Assembly (NCBI GenBank): GCA_037903475.1
Contig: JBAJFG010000271.1
Coordinates: 372,001 to 436,000, forward strand
Length of the DNA stretch: 64,000 nt
Direction: 5' to 3'
Source: Ancylostoma caninum
Lineage: Eukaryota > Nematoda > Chromadorea > Rhabditida > Ancylostomatidae
Shown: in pieces, positions 1-10,325 of the stretch
Layout of the letters: each line of letters begins with the position of its first letter
How positions within the stretch are numbered: the stretch's first letter is position 1
Position numbers and translations under genes: made by a program
The notes under the pieces: generated by a model
Seen by the model: the letters and a program-made list of their open reading frames with translations, nothing else
The model's database searches: none
Told to the model about the DNA's origin: nothing

Positions 1-212
1 CCATGCGAGCTTTTCGGTTGCTGTCTTCCTTTACAGTCGTGGGTCCCGCCACGCTGATCACAAGTGAAAATTTCCGTGAGCACTGCTTCAAATGCCTCCA
101 GAAAATGCATGGATCTCGCCAATTAAGCACACGATTCTGCCAAATATTTATTTTTAATAAAGACTGATAGTTGGATTTAAACAAAAACTAGATTTGATCC
201 ATAGCATATTCT

Positions 213-1735
213 TCAATAGGTCGCAGGCCACTGTGGTTGCGGAGCACCCGGCGGCCGATCCGGTGCCTTCGGTGCTGGAGGCGGTGGGGCACCGCCTGGC
301 ACACCCGCTGGCGGGGGAGCTGGAGGCGGTGGGCCATCACCCGGCGTTCCTGGTGGCTTCGGAGCTGGAGGAGCGATGGGCCCAGGAGCTGCAGGAGTTC
401 CAGCTATAAGTGACGCGGCTGCTGGTGTACCTGCCTTGTCTCCCTTACTGTCGCTACTGCCCTGAAAGCGAAGAATATGTGGATGATCGAATTGAGAAAG
501 CTCACCCAGAACTACTAACGGTCGTTTCTTACCGGCTCTACGCTCTCCTTAGGCTCTGCAGCTCCGGCATCCCTTCCACGAGCAAGACTACCATACCATA
601 GAAAGAAGCAGATAATCATGAAAAGCGAGAACGCATTCAGGGCTCCCATGAAGATGATGACATAGAGAAGTCTGCTCTTCTTCTTCTTCGATTTTCTGCT
701 CTTCTTCTTCTTCTTCTTCTTCTTCTTCTTTGATTTGTTCCCATTACTAGTTGTTCCATTACCTCTATCATTAATTGTTCCATTACCTCCATCTTTGCTT
801 ACTGCTCCAGCTGGCGTAGAAGATAGGCCAGCTGGCGTAGAAGATAGGCTGGAAAAGGATTATAATTCGGTGGTCAATAGCTCATTGAATGGGCAAAGAA
901 TCAGACATACGCTAATGCTTTGACATCTTCATCAAAGTGTCGCCAAGCATTTGGCCTCTTCACGCTCTGCGGTTTAGGGACTTTTGGCATTGATGCCTCT
1001 TAAACCAGTTATTATTAGTGAGCCGGTTATTATTGAACCAATAATAATTAGTGAAAAGAAAACCTCCAGACACATTCGTCTCCTCTGTGTCTGCGAAGCG
1101 TCAGGGCCTGCCGCACCGCACCATCTACGCGACGCGGCAGAGTAGCTGCACTCTGTGTTTGCCAGCATTGAGCATATGTTTCCTAATGTTTTTCCCACTG
1201 TGTCTGTTTGAATTCCATAAATGGTAGAAAAAAAAACATGAGTAAAGCATCAATACCGGCAACTATAGCGTCCAGCTGCCCTGTCGCCCCGCATGGGTGG
1301 TGCGATGCGGCAGTGCAGATTGGTGGTATTCTGTGATGCAAGAATAATAGACAAACTCTGTAGCATAAATTGCCCTTATTTCTATCGCTAGCCTATTGGA
1401 TATAGTTCAGCACAGCTTCTTACCGAGATTGTTTTCGGTCCACAACTCCATGATCATGCAGTAGAGCATGTGAGACCGGTATTCATGATCCCAATGGAAA
1501 TCATCGTAATAGCTGTTAGTTTTGAAAGATTTGGAAATCTTCACGTTATCATTACGATACATTTCCACGAGCAATTCCTTAAAAAAGATTCACTTTTTTT
1601 ACTGCTGATTTTTTACGTTGATTTTTTTTCTGTCAAAAAACTCCATACCACAACATCCAATATACTAGAGAAACAGTTATTTCCGCCGCAAGAACAAATT
1701 GTGCTCAAAGTTCCAATGAGACAGAACGGCCTCAT
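213..1735 (-). CDS. single-pass membrane protein with lysine-rich stretch and proline-rich tail, five exons
   Basis: Exons read on the minus strand: 1735-1649, 1577-1424, 998-911, 848-533 and 461-213. All four junctions are GT-AG and phase-consistent, giving 297 residues. The ATG directly follows a TTCAG acceptor, so it is either the trans-splice site or an internal exon start. Residues 111-124 are a perfect LSSTPAG duplication. A long lysine/arginine-rich stretch follows, then one hydrophobic helix (about 169-195, starting LLYVIIFMGAL). The last exon is a tail of PPPPAP and PAP motifs ending in WPATY. Basic residues before the helix suggest the N-terminal part is cytoplasmic, but this is inference. 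An AATAAA polyadenylation signal lies at 152-147. Intron 2 contains a small TIR element (1100-1345). The family is not recognised. The Gly/Pro-rich frame on the opposite strand is its shadow. Confidence is good for exons 3-5 and lower for the 5' end. Confidence 0.66.
1100..1345. mobile_element. MITE, family M1, diverged copy
   Basis: Inverted ends match other M1 copies. The left arm reads GCACCATCTACGCGACGCGG and the right arm ends with a GGTGGTATTCTGTGATGCA-type sequence. It lies in intron 2 of the membrane-protein gene. No coding capacity is seen. Confidence 0.6.
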
Positions 1736-1783
1736 CTGAACAGGTAAGGAAACAGGTATCATACTTCTTCTTAATTGGCAGTT

Positions 1784-1805
1784 CATGTGTGTGTGTGTGT
1801 GTGTG
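1784..1805. repeat. (TG)n microsatellite
   Basis: A run of about ten TG dinucleotides lies in a region (1736-2000) where no other feature was seen. Confidence 0.8.
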
Positions 1806-2124
1806 CACGAGAACCAGCCATCGAAAACGGAAAATACCTACACCATTGTGTTCAGCGCATCGAGTTATGTACGAAAACGTGGTAAATTTTGATTTTTACC
1901 TTGATTTAAGGGTGTTTCGGGCCACTTTTGTCATGTTCAGACATGTTAATGGCCTGCAGTTGTTTTCACCACGGTCGGAATGAATGAGATAAGTTTATGA
2001 TCACAGGACCGTATAAAAGGAAGGAGAAGGGTAGTATGCCTTTATAACGAGGACGATGAACCAGACGGGTGAGGAGTGACAAGGATGGACTTGCAGCATA
2101 GAGTATGTTAGAGGTGGGTTAGCG

Positions 2125-3190
2125 GTTTGATCGGCGTCCAAAATAGGGGGAACGCCTGGAGACGGGTCCAAAGGCGTGATAAGGGTGCGCCGGCGTCCGA
2201 AAGAGGGGAAACGCCTGGAGTCGGGTCCAACGGTGTGGTAAGGGTGCGCCGGCGTCCGAAAGTGGGGAAACGCCTGGGGTCGGGTCCAAATGTGTGGTAA
2301 GGGTGCGCCGGCGTCTAAAAGTGGGAAAACGCCTGGAGTCGGGTCCAACGGTGTGGTAAGGGTGCGCCGGCGTCCGAAAGTGGGGAAACGCCTGGAGTCG
2401 GGTCCAAATGTGTGGTAAGGGTGCGCCGGCGTCCGAAAGTGGGAAAACGCCTGGAGTCGGGTCCAACGGTGTGATAAGGGCGCGCCGGCGTCTAAAAGTG
2501 GGGAAACGCGTGGAGTCGGGTCCAACGGCTTGATAAGGGTGCGCCGGCGTCCGAAAGTGGGAAAACGCCTGGAGTCGGGTCCAACGGTGTGATAAGGGTG
2601 CGCCGGCGTCCGAAAGTGGGAAAACGCCTGGAGTCGGGTCCAACGGTGTGGTAAGGGTGCGCCGGCGTCCGAAAGTGGGAAAACGCCTGGAGTCGGGTCC
2701 AACGGTGTGATAAGGGTGCGCCGGCGTCTAAAAGTGGGGAAACGCGTGGAGTCGGGTCCAACGGCTTGATAAGGGTGCGCCGGCGTCCGAAAGTGGGAAA
2801 ACGCCTGGAGTCGGGTCCAAATGTGTGGTAAGGGTGCGCCGGCGTCCGAAAGTGGGAAAACGCCTGGAGTCGGGTCCAACGGTGTGATAAGGGTGCGCCG
2901 GCGTCTAAAAGTGGGGAAACGCGTGGAGTCGGGTCCAACGGCTTGATAAGGGTGCGCCGGCGTCCGAAAGTGGGAAAACGCCTGGAGTCGGGTCCAACGG
3001 TGTGATAAGGGTGCGCCGGCGTCCGAAAGTGGGGAAACGCCTGGAGTCGGGTCCAAATGTGTGGTAAGGGTGCGCCGGCGTCTAAAAGTGGGAAAACGCC
3101 TGGAGTCGGGTCCAACGGCGTGACAAGTGTGCGCCGGCGTCCAAAACGGGAGGAACCTTTGGAGGCAGGTTCCAACGGTGAGATAAGGGT
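2125..3190. repeat. 59-bp minisatellite, about 18 units
   Basis: Tandem units share the core GTGCGCCGGCGTCCGAAAGT followed by GGGAAAACGCCTGGAGTCGG. Variants alternate AACGGTGTGATAAGG, AACGGCTTGATAAGG and AAATGTGTGGTAAGG. Higher-order grouping of variants is visible. The unit is not a multiple of three, so the long minus-strand reading frames cycle through all frames every three units. They look like a consequence of stop-free repeat sequence rather than genes. Confidence 0.95.
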
Positions 3191-3231
3191 GCATCGGTGT
3201 TCAGGTCCAATCCCAGTTTGCACTTACTCGG

Positions 3232-4157
3232 TCAATTTTTACTATTTACTTCCACCGAAATGCGGTACCACAAATTGTTGGAAAGGAGCTGTCCATAGTG
3301 GGTCAATGGTTCCATGAACCGCGGTAAAGAATGCTTCTCTGTGGATAGTGTCTGTTCATCCACCTGCACTAATCTTATCTGAGGGCAATGAAAATATGTG
3401 AGCGAAGCAAGCACGAAAAGAAGCCTGAGAGTCCGGCGTTAGCCGGACGATCAGGCTGGTGTATAAAAATAATGGCGTTTGTACTTACTCTCTTCCCTGA
3501 TATATAACCAGTCCGGAGGACTATGTCATACAACGGTATCGTTTCGTTTTTCCTAGCTTGACAACCCTGATAGCCTTTCGGATAGACAAATACCGCTTGA
3601 CAGACAGCATTCATTTTATTGTACTCTTTGTTATCCTGAAAATACTATTGTAATAACAGTGAAGAGAACAATCGAAAGAAGTTGCTTAGTTTTGAAGGGG
3701 ATGAAACTTCAAAAATTAGTAGTTATTTGATTGAGGTTGTGTTTCTCCTTCTTTTTCTCTTTTGCTTTTCGCATTTGGAGGGCGCAGTTCCATCTCAGTG
3801 TATTTCTTGAGATTTTCTCACTAGAACAATCTCCAGGAGCTGTTGATTGCAATGATGTACGTGATTCCGTCCAAAGGAGATATGCCGTTTGGACAACTTT
3901 GCCTGGCTGCCCTCTTATCATTCACATTTGTTATGATGGATTCATAGTTATCTCTCATCCGTTCACTCACTGCCGACGGTTGAACATGTTCTCCGGAATG
4001 AAGCCACCTTGAAGCGATCACTTATATGTACATATCTCTGCAAAGGATTACCAAATTCTGAGATATTTCTTCTTTTCCCACTACTTAGCTCCGTCACAGG
4101 AATAGTGCGCAAGCGTTCAGCACTGGAGAAGCGAAATCGTCCTAGGCTGGTATGCAT
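3232..4157 (-). CDS. small protein of unknown family, five exons
   Basis: Exons read on the minus strand: 4157-4052, 4007-3971, 3906-3861, 3635-3489 and 3378-3232, giving 160 residues with phases 1, 0, 0, 0 that agree at every junction. Donors are GTAATC, GTGAGT, GTACAT and GTAAGT. The last two exons are each 147 nt and are the most convincing: one contains the stretch VCQAVFVYPKGYQGC and the next begins IRLVQVDEQT. The two small exons (37 and 46 nt) are inferred from phase. Three cysteines lie in the fourth exon. No signal peptide or membrane segment is evident in this model, so the true 5' end may lie further upstream. The 3' end abuts the minisatellite. No family is recognised. Confidence 0.45.
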
Positions 4158-4179
4158 AAGGCGTTAATCACGAAACCAC

Positions 4180-4345
4180 TCAGACACTCGAACCGTGCGA
4201 GCACTCTGCAATGACCGTCCGAGCGCTTAGCAATGACCGTCAGAGCGCTCAGCAATGATTGTCTGAGCGCTCGCCGTTAGCGCTTCTGGTACGTTCATTG
4301 AAGAGCGTTCGCACGGTCATTGCTGAGCTCTCGTACGGTTTTCCA
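4180..4345. repeat. 22-bp GCGCTCAGCAATGACCGTC-type short tandem repeat
   Basis: Three to four imperfect 22-bp units lie here. The sequence CTCGAACCGTGCGAGC at 4180 reappears inverted near 6150-6170, so the two sites may be ends of one diverged element about 2 kb long. That link is inference. Confidence 0.5.
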
Positions 4346-4783
4346 TGTTCCTCGCGTCACTGCTTTGGATCGGTCATGCACGAAACGAGAACTATTTGCG
4401 ACTCGTGAAACACGGTAAATCTCATATCTCATAAGCCCCCCCCCTCATCCGCTACAAGTGACCTGCAGAGACGTTACGGCCCGCACTCGGCGCGCGCTCG
4501 GACGGTGCGAGAATGAATATGGATGCATCTTACCCACTTTTCTTCTTTTTTTCTCTTATTTCTTCCAATTCCTCATAAAACCATTTCCCTCTAATGCCAC
4601 AGCCCTATGACAGTGTGAAACAGATGGACCATGCGCGAAATAATACAGGCTCGATCAGTCTGCTGTTGGAGGTCCGATGAGCTGAAACGTACCTCAGCCC
4701 ATCATCACATTCGATGGTGTCCAGGTAGGGAACCTACACATATATCGATGAGGGTAAGTCGGGTCCGGGACGTGGCCCCAGAC

Positions 4784-5541
4784 TTAAAGGCAGCACCCAC
4801 GAATATTTTCGACCTCGTGATTTCGGTACAGTTCGCGGTAATCGGGTGCGCTTAACACTGTTGTAATGCTGAAAACAGTGAAAACCGTCAAAATCCCTGT
4901 TTTCTGGAACCCTCAGTTCATCGATTTCGAGCAGATTGGGCCGAGTTGCGCGATCTGCTCGGTGTGGACCGATCCAAAAAAAGTCAATACCACTGCCTTT
5001 TTTGTCAGCTGTTTTGCGAGCGAAAGAGGTTTTTTGGCCATGTTTTACGGCATTCCTAAAGTTTATGTCAGAAAACAAACTTTGGAAAAGATAGTCTGAC
5101 CAGTCAAGATGTAGAAGAACAACCAATGAATTCTAGAACAAACTCTGAGCAGTGAAAAAATTCGAAAACGCGACGCTGGCGAAGATCAACCATACAAGTA
5201 ACTAAACCAGTACATTTCTGGTGAAGTAACAGGTAAAAAATTCATCATGCTAAGTAGTGCAAAAAGGAGAGTTAAGGACCAAGAAATAGCTTTACAATAA
5301 CAAGGAAAGAAATGGCTAACCACCAAATCGGCTGGCAGCTACGATCCGTTGCCGCCACAACTCGATCGAACGACCCCACGCTGATCCAGCTGATCCAGGA
5401 TCTTGGACATTTCTCTAATTATATCTCAGAAACGGTTGTGTTTTCCGCGCTGTTTTCTTCGCCAAATTGTTAGGACTATTGCTAAGGCTCAGAAACGATC
5501 AAAACCTCAGATATGAAAATTTCTGTGGGTGCTGCCTTTAA
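4784..5541. mobile_element. TTAA-flanked TIR element, non-autonomous
   Basis: Left end TTAAAGGCAGCACCCACGAA and right end (inverted) TTAAAGGCAGCACCCACAGA define a 758-bp element with TTAA at both ends, as in piggyBac-type insertions. Open frames inside, including a 130-residue minus-strand frame, show no recognisable transposase. The same TTAAAGGCAG terminus recurs at 14718 and 42225. Confidence 0.65.
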
Positions 5542-5820
5542 AGATGGATTTAGCAAGATGCATTTTAAGTCTTGCAAAGCAGGGTACACATATAGCGTGC
5601 AATTGTGGCTCGAATTCTTCTCTGAGCAAAATCACTCCGAGTATAGCCGCTGATACTTCCAGAGATAAGTGTTCCCAAAATCTGTGGGATTTTGCCACAA
5701 TCAAAACGTAGAAATAAGGGTGTTATGTCCGATTGAATAAAAAATAGATGTTGCGCAGATGACAGCTGGACTTAAAATGAAGTTCTGAGGAGAATCACAT
5801 ATAATACTTGATACTTTCGT

Positions 5821-6036
5821 TCACTCCCAACTAGAGCCCCAAGGTGAGAAGTTAAGTAAGAAGTAATAAAAAAAGGCAAATTCAATAACAATGCAAAAAC
5901 AGGTTACAATTGCACAAAGGGGACCATAAATGGAAAACCCATCTTCGTAGCTGCTGTCGTTGATTGGACTTAAAGCAGGCCTGTCCGATAAGCCGCCGAT
6001 CTCAAAAATGTGAATAAATGAAATAGTACATTCCAC
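5821..6036 (-). CDS. candidate small membrane protein or exon
   Basis: A 71-codon minus-strand frame contains one hydrophobic segment, roughly LCAIVTCFCIVIEFAFFYYF. A possible TTTTGAG acceptor lies at about codon 12. It could be a terminal exon or a stand-alone small ORF. No homology is recognised. Confidence 0.22.
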   Translation of the reverse strand: MECTISFIHIFEIGGLSDRPALSPINDSSYEDGFSIYGPLCAIVTCFCIVIEFAFFYYFLLNFSPWGSSWE

Positions 6037-6253
6037 TACTCCCGTATCACTTGCAAGTGGGCCGTGAATTCGGAGCGCTCACACGGCGAGAGGCTCCGCC
6101 CACAAAATTAGGTGCAGCGCTCGCACGGTCAGCCCTGAATTCGGAGCGCTCGCACGGTTCGAGTATCTGAGCAAAGATTGCTCACCCTATAGACCAGGTA
6201 ATGTTAGGAGAAGTATGACGCAAAATTAGGATTACTAACGTGGTCTCGCTTGG

Positions 6254-7220
6254 TTATGCGTTTATGACTGCTAGCTCTAGAAATGCACACTCCACTCGGT
6301 TCCTCCTCCTTGCATCTGAATTACCCTTCTCCTTCGCTTATATACCCAAAGCTGCTGAAAACCAGTTTTTGAGCCCAATGATTGAGAAGCTTTTGGGCAA
6401 GGCCGACGGGGTGGAGTCAGAGAGGAAGGTTTCTAAGTAATCCATTCTCGGCAGCTCAGCTCCTAGAGAAATTGATGCTCCTTTTGAAAGTTTCTGATCA
6501 TTCACTCCCTAACAAGGTAGTAGGTTTGTTCTGTGTGTGACGAGCGAAATAGAAATGTGTGATGCTGGAGCCCCGTAGTCTCCTTTTAGCTCCGCCCACG
6601 ATCTCCTCAAAAGCTGTGACTCGAATATTGGTTTATCGGCCGTTTTGCACGCAATCACATACATCATAGTGGCCAGAAGCTCCAGCGGATTATTTCCACA
6701 TGCGGATATCTCAAAACCAATTCTAACTTGGGGAGAGGGGGGGGGGTGCACCGGGAACGCCAGAATTCTCTACGACCATCACGACCGCCAGTGTGAGACT
6801 CGATGGGAAGAAGTGAGATCCGAAATGATTCGAGCACTGCCTTCACCATCAATGCGTATCTTTTCTACTATCGTTATCACTTCCACCGAAGGTACATTTG
6901 GCTAGGGACACCCTCTCACGCTTCTCAGTCGCATGAGGAAGGTGCTACACAACTCCTCAATAAAAAAAAGCACATCGTTTCCTTACTATTACGCCATATA
7001 ATGCATATAATGAACAATGTTATTAAACCAGCAAAGAAAATCAAAAACGCACTACTAACCTTAGCCTCCAGCTCATCTTTTTCACCGTTTGGATAGGAGA
7101 AAAGACCTCTGAAGCACGTATCAGCGTGGTATAAAGACTTTTTGAAATCTACTCGTTTCAACTTTCGAGCAGCGCAATGACCAACTCCGACGATAATCAC
7201 CCACGAGAAGAAGATGAATG
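6254..7220 (-). CDS. multi-exon gene of unknown function, 5' end missing
   Basis: Exons read on the minus strand: 7220-7060, 6901-6786, 6722-6514, 6477-6346 and 6276-6254 (stop). Phases 0, 2, 1 and 1 agree across the junctions. The first visible exon begins with a hydrophobic run (FIFFSWVIIVGVG) followed by basic residues, as in a membrane or signal-anchor segment. The third (209 nt) contains ISACGNNPLELLATMMYVIA. The fourth contains LGAELPRMDYLETFLSDST. The last encodes only ELAVINA and stop. The donor of the second exon (GCG/GTCGTG) is weak and is the least certain boundary. The first exon starts with two bases of a split codon, so at least one upstream exon is missing from the model. The family is unknown. 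Confidence 0.42.
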
Positions 7221-7539
7221 CTTAAGTACTGCTGTTGATCATATGAAAATTAGGAAAGCGAGTGAGCCGAGTTTTCAATAGATAGGCCGAAAAAGGTAAG
7301 AATGCTAACTCGTACGAGAAGCCTGGGAAAGAAGCTAAGGAACACGTGCATTTCTCGCTGACCCCCAAGGCTTATGCTATGTCGGAGTCCGATCCGGTTA
7401 GAGAACAAAAGATACGTATCGTTTGTTTGCGTAGAAGTTTTGCGTGGAAGTACATTGGACGAGTTTTGCTTGGCAATACATTTTACGGGACTTCTTGTTT
7501 GTCAATACATTTGACGGGCTCCGTTGGCCTAGGTAGTTG

Positions 7540-8060
7540 GCAAGCTCGTCCGCGAGGGCTGCGTGACAAGAGGTACGCTGCTGATCTGCGATTGGTCGAT
7601 TTATGTGCGCGTCGCGGCTGCAGCCTTCGAAGGTCCGAGCAGTTCTGCGTGGGAATGGACAACTTTTCTAAGCTTAAGTGGAACGGATGAATGGTATCGG
7701 AACCCACAAAAGGGCAATTTATACTGGCTGCGTGCGTCAGTCGCGCATCAGTCGCACGCATCCATTTTTAAGGGATTTTTCATGAAGACCGGTCAACGCG
7801 GCATGTACATCCTCAATGAAAAGAACGTGCGGCCGTCGCGAGGCAGTAAACGCGTGCGTCTGAGCTGCGACTGCGATGCGACAGGGCCCTATTCTTCATC
7901 ATATAGACGCACGCGCGTCAGTCGCACGCACCCAGTGTAAATTGCCCTGAACTGAAAATATGGCCAACGATGTCATTTAGTGCGTCGATTCGAAGAAACA
8001 ATCTGAACTTGAAAAGCATACGCGTGCGGCTCAGTCGCGTTGCGGCGTACGTCTTGACCG
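7540..8060. mobile_element. dispersed repeat, second copy at about 52740-52990
   Basis: The stretch TGATTGGTCGATTTATGTG and flanking sequence at 7556-7710 is repeated at 52742-52890. The CGTCGCGGCGTACGTCTT stretch at about 8040 is repeated at about 52975. The copy here is interrupted by a nested TIR element (7711-7950) that the other copy lacks. Confidence 0.6.
7711..7950. mobile_element. MITE, family M2, nested
   Basis: Ends GGGCAATTTATACTGG and CCAGTGTAAATTGCCC are inverted copies, followed inwards by GTGCGTC-rich arms. Length is about 240 bp. Related copies lie at 17884-18067 and 23906-24162, with a fragment at about 52666-52718. Confidence 0.75.
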
Positions 8061-8640
8061 CCACCCGTCCCCAAGGTTGCCAAACAAACCTCGCCAAATG
8101 TATCGCCAGTGAACATCAGAGTTGGGAGTCTCTTCCAAATTTGGTTTAAACAACAGCAGTTATCCACACTTCATACCTGATCTCATGCTAAGTGAGCAAC
8201 CAGTTTCGTATGACTAATAGCATAAATGGAACCTACTTCAGCACTGTTGCCATTGTGCACTGTATGTGATAAACTAATCAACAAAGTTAATTTGAGAGCT
8301 CGTATCCGATATAATCAGCCTCGGGAGGGAACACTCAGCGTTACGAGAATCGGCAATTGCAGTGGAGGGAACAGGGAGTATTATTTATTTATTAATTTAT
8401 TTATTTACATGCACATAAGTGCGTTATACAATGGTGGATCACGAGCACAAGGAAATAGATGAGAAGCTCTCCAGATTCAGTTGAAAAAAATCCGAAGTTA
8501 TTTCAAGGTCCCTGTTATGTTATCCCTGTTACGTGAGGTATCAGTGACAGTATTTTGACAGAGATATTTCCTGCTAAGAAGATCAGAGAGGCATCACTGC
8601 AGTTCGTCCCACGAACAGAGAGGATATCGAAAAACCCTAC

Positions 8641-8710
8641 ATCCTTTAAAACAGAGCAATTATTAGCGATTATTATTATTATTATTAGCAATTATTATTA
8701 CAAGTATTAG
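8641..8710. repeat. (ATT)n simple repeat
   Basis: Runs of TTATTATTATT lie in an otherwise featureless stretch. Between 8060 and 8750 nothing else is recognised. Confidence 0.7.
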
Positions 8711-8751
8711 CATATTTTACTTCTACAAAACTAGTGCAAGCATGGGGTTAG

Positions 8752-9084
8752 CACGAAGCGGCGGCACCCGAGGTTGAGATATCACCAAAGGATTTGTATT
8801 TGAGTTTTGTGGACTTTACGGATAGCTTTGCTGGGGTTTGGTTTACAGCTGCCGCGTTGGAGCTACAAATTAGAGCAGGACGTCTTCCATCAGCTCAAAC
8901 AGACAAACTCCGCTCACCGCGATCGATCACGTAGGTCAAGAAGTCGCGTCCGCGACACCGCAGCCGTATCATATCGGTACCAGGGAGATACTAAACAAAC
9001 TATTGTGTGTCGCACTGTGTTAGACAAGATTTATTAAAACGGCTTAGCCATCTCAATGAGCTCAGTATGAGAGCACCTAAATGA
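8752..9084 (+). CDS. last two exons of an unidentified gene
   Basis: An exon 8752-8930 follows TTAG, reads through 59 codons starting HEAAAPEVEISPKD, and ends at AC/GTAGGT in phase 2. A 37-nt exon 9048-9084 after CTTAG completes the codon and ends HLNELSMRAPK, stop. The acceptor of the first exon has a poor pyrimidine tract. Upstream exons were not found, and no domain is recognised. Confidence 0.33.
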
Positions 9085-9526
9085 GGCGTGCTGGTGAGCC
9101 CAACACGTGCCTGCTTGGTTGAAAGGTTTGAAGAAAAACAGGAGTTTTTTCAAGGGTCTATTGTAAGCATATGTCTACATAAATACGCCCACACTAACCA
9201 GTTTGCGTTTTTCCATGAATTTTTCCGGAATTTCTTCTGCACACTCATGAGTACATCTCTTGCGCCCACGTTTCTGTCGACATGCACTTATGACATCGAT
9301 CGATTTACAGGTGTTTTTGCCTGGATAGCCAGTGTGGGGACGTTTGACGTCTCTTCTTGGGAAACTGTTTTAAATGTAATCCTATTGTTTCTGTGTTGAA
9401 TTGCACCTATTTCAGGGATATTCAAATCGCTTGTGCTTATCGGAAGCTGACGTTTTACACGCTTTCCTGCGCTAGGATATTATAATGATGAGCAGCATTG
9501 CTTTTTTTTAAATTCAACCTTTTCTT

Positions 9527-9759
9527 TCAATATTTTGGGTGGATGTCTACATAATATCCAAGATTTATGGAATAATCTTGACCTATATGTGCCAGAAAAT
9601 CCGTGATTTTCAAGAACAGGTCATGCTCAGGCACGCGAGGGTTTTCAAGTTGTCTCAGGCCCAGTAGTCTCTTCGCATTTGCTTCAAAAGAACTTGATGT
9701 TATTGCCTTATAACAATGCGTCGATGTTTTCCAGGAGCTAAGCCGGTCAATCACTCTTG
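9527..9759 (-). CDS. candidate terminal exon, unknown protein
   Basis: A minus-strand frame immediately next to an M1 element reads 77 codons to a TGA at 9527, with coding-like composition (for example ENPRVPEHDLFLKITDFL). A CAAG acceptor sits at its 5' edge, just inside the element boundary. No upstream exon could be assigned, so it may be a fragment cut off by the insertion. Confidence 0.3.
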
Positions 9760-9767
9760 CGTTATAA

Positions 9768-9999
9768 AATAATGTCCATCTGGTTAGCCGCGCCTCACCA
9801 CCCACGCGACGCGGCAGACCAGCGGTGTCTTCCACCATTTTCTTCGTGTCAATCTCGCAGCTCAAATGCCTATGTGAAAACATCAGCAAAGCATCAGTAC
9901 CGGCAACGATCGACAACCACAGCACCCAGCTTGCCCAGCCGCATCGCGTAGGTAGAGCGGCGCGGCAGACCAGACTGGCGGTATTCTGTAATGTGAGAA
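9768..9999. mobile_element. MITE, family M1
   Basis: The ends CCATCTGGTTAGCCGCGCC and GGCGCGGCAGACCAGACTGG are imperfect inverted copies. The interior contains the family sequence AAACATCAGCAAAGCATCAG. Confidence 0.7.
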
Positions 10000-10243
10000 T
10001 GCTGGACCGGCGCTGTACATTCAGTTCATACATAGCGCAAATGGATTAGTATTATTCTCATATTCGTTCCATTGATGGAATGCCTTTGTTCGTGTCAGTG
10101 CTCGTGTTCCACTTTATGTAAAACCAGCTGAACTACTCTTGTAGAATGGTGAATTTGAAAAGTACTGTTGCAGCCTGTGTTGTCGCCATCCTGCTATGTC
10201 ACTATCAGCTTTGCTCCGTTTCAGTCCTCAGCTATTGAACACC

Positions 10244-10274
10244 TGTCGTCGTATGTTGTCTTCGTGAGAGTTTT
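10244..10274 (+). promoter_or_regulatory. 31-nt block shared with GST copy 2
   Basis: The sequence from TGTCGTCGTATGTTG to TTCGTGAGAGTTTT is identical at 15708-15738. In both genes it ends exactly 51 nt before the ATG. Surrounding sequence is less similar. It may be 5'UTR or core promoter. Confidence 0.5.
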
Positions 10275-10325
10275 ATTCATTTTCTTGCGGTGTACTCCCG
10301 ATTTATTCGTTGTTCCGGTCTAAGG

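Noticed and set aside
194..465. Plus-strand Gly/Ala/Pro-rich frame resembling a collagen- or glycine-rich exon
   Set aside because: The minus strand gives a proline-rich exon with better splice sites, a matching phase to a transmembrane exon and a downstream AATAAA; the plus frame is its shadow.
2001..3223. Overlapping minus-strand ORFs of 397, 243 and 174 codons
   Set aside because: They arise from a 59-bp repeat with no stop in any minus frame and have no start or splice context.
4185..4345. CRISPR-like array of 22-bp units
   Set aside because: Units are directly adjacent without spacers, and the genome is that of an animal.
5517..5650. Short plus-strand ORF starting after CCTCAG with a tempting ATG
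   Set aside because: It begins in the terminal inverted repeat of the TTAA-flanked element at 4784-5541.
10146..10238. 30-codon plus-strand ORF that looks like a signal peptide upstream of GST copy 1
   Set aside because: The homologous region upstream of GST copy 2 lacks it, and alignment shows it is upstream sequence of the GST genes.
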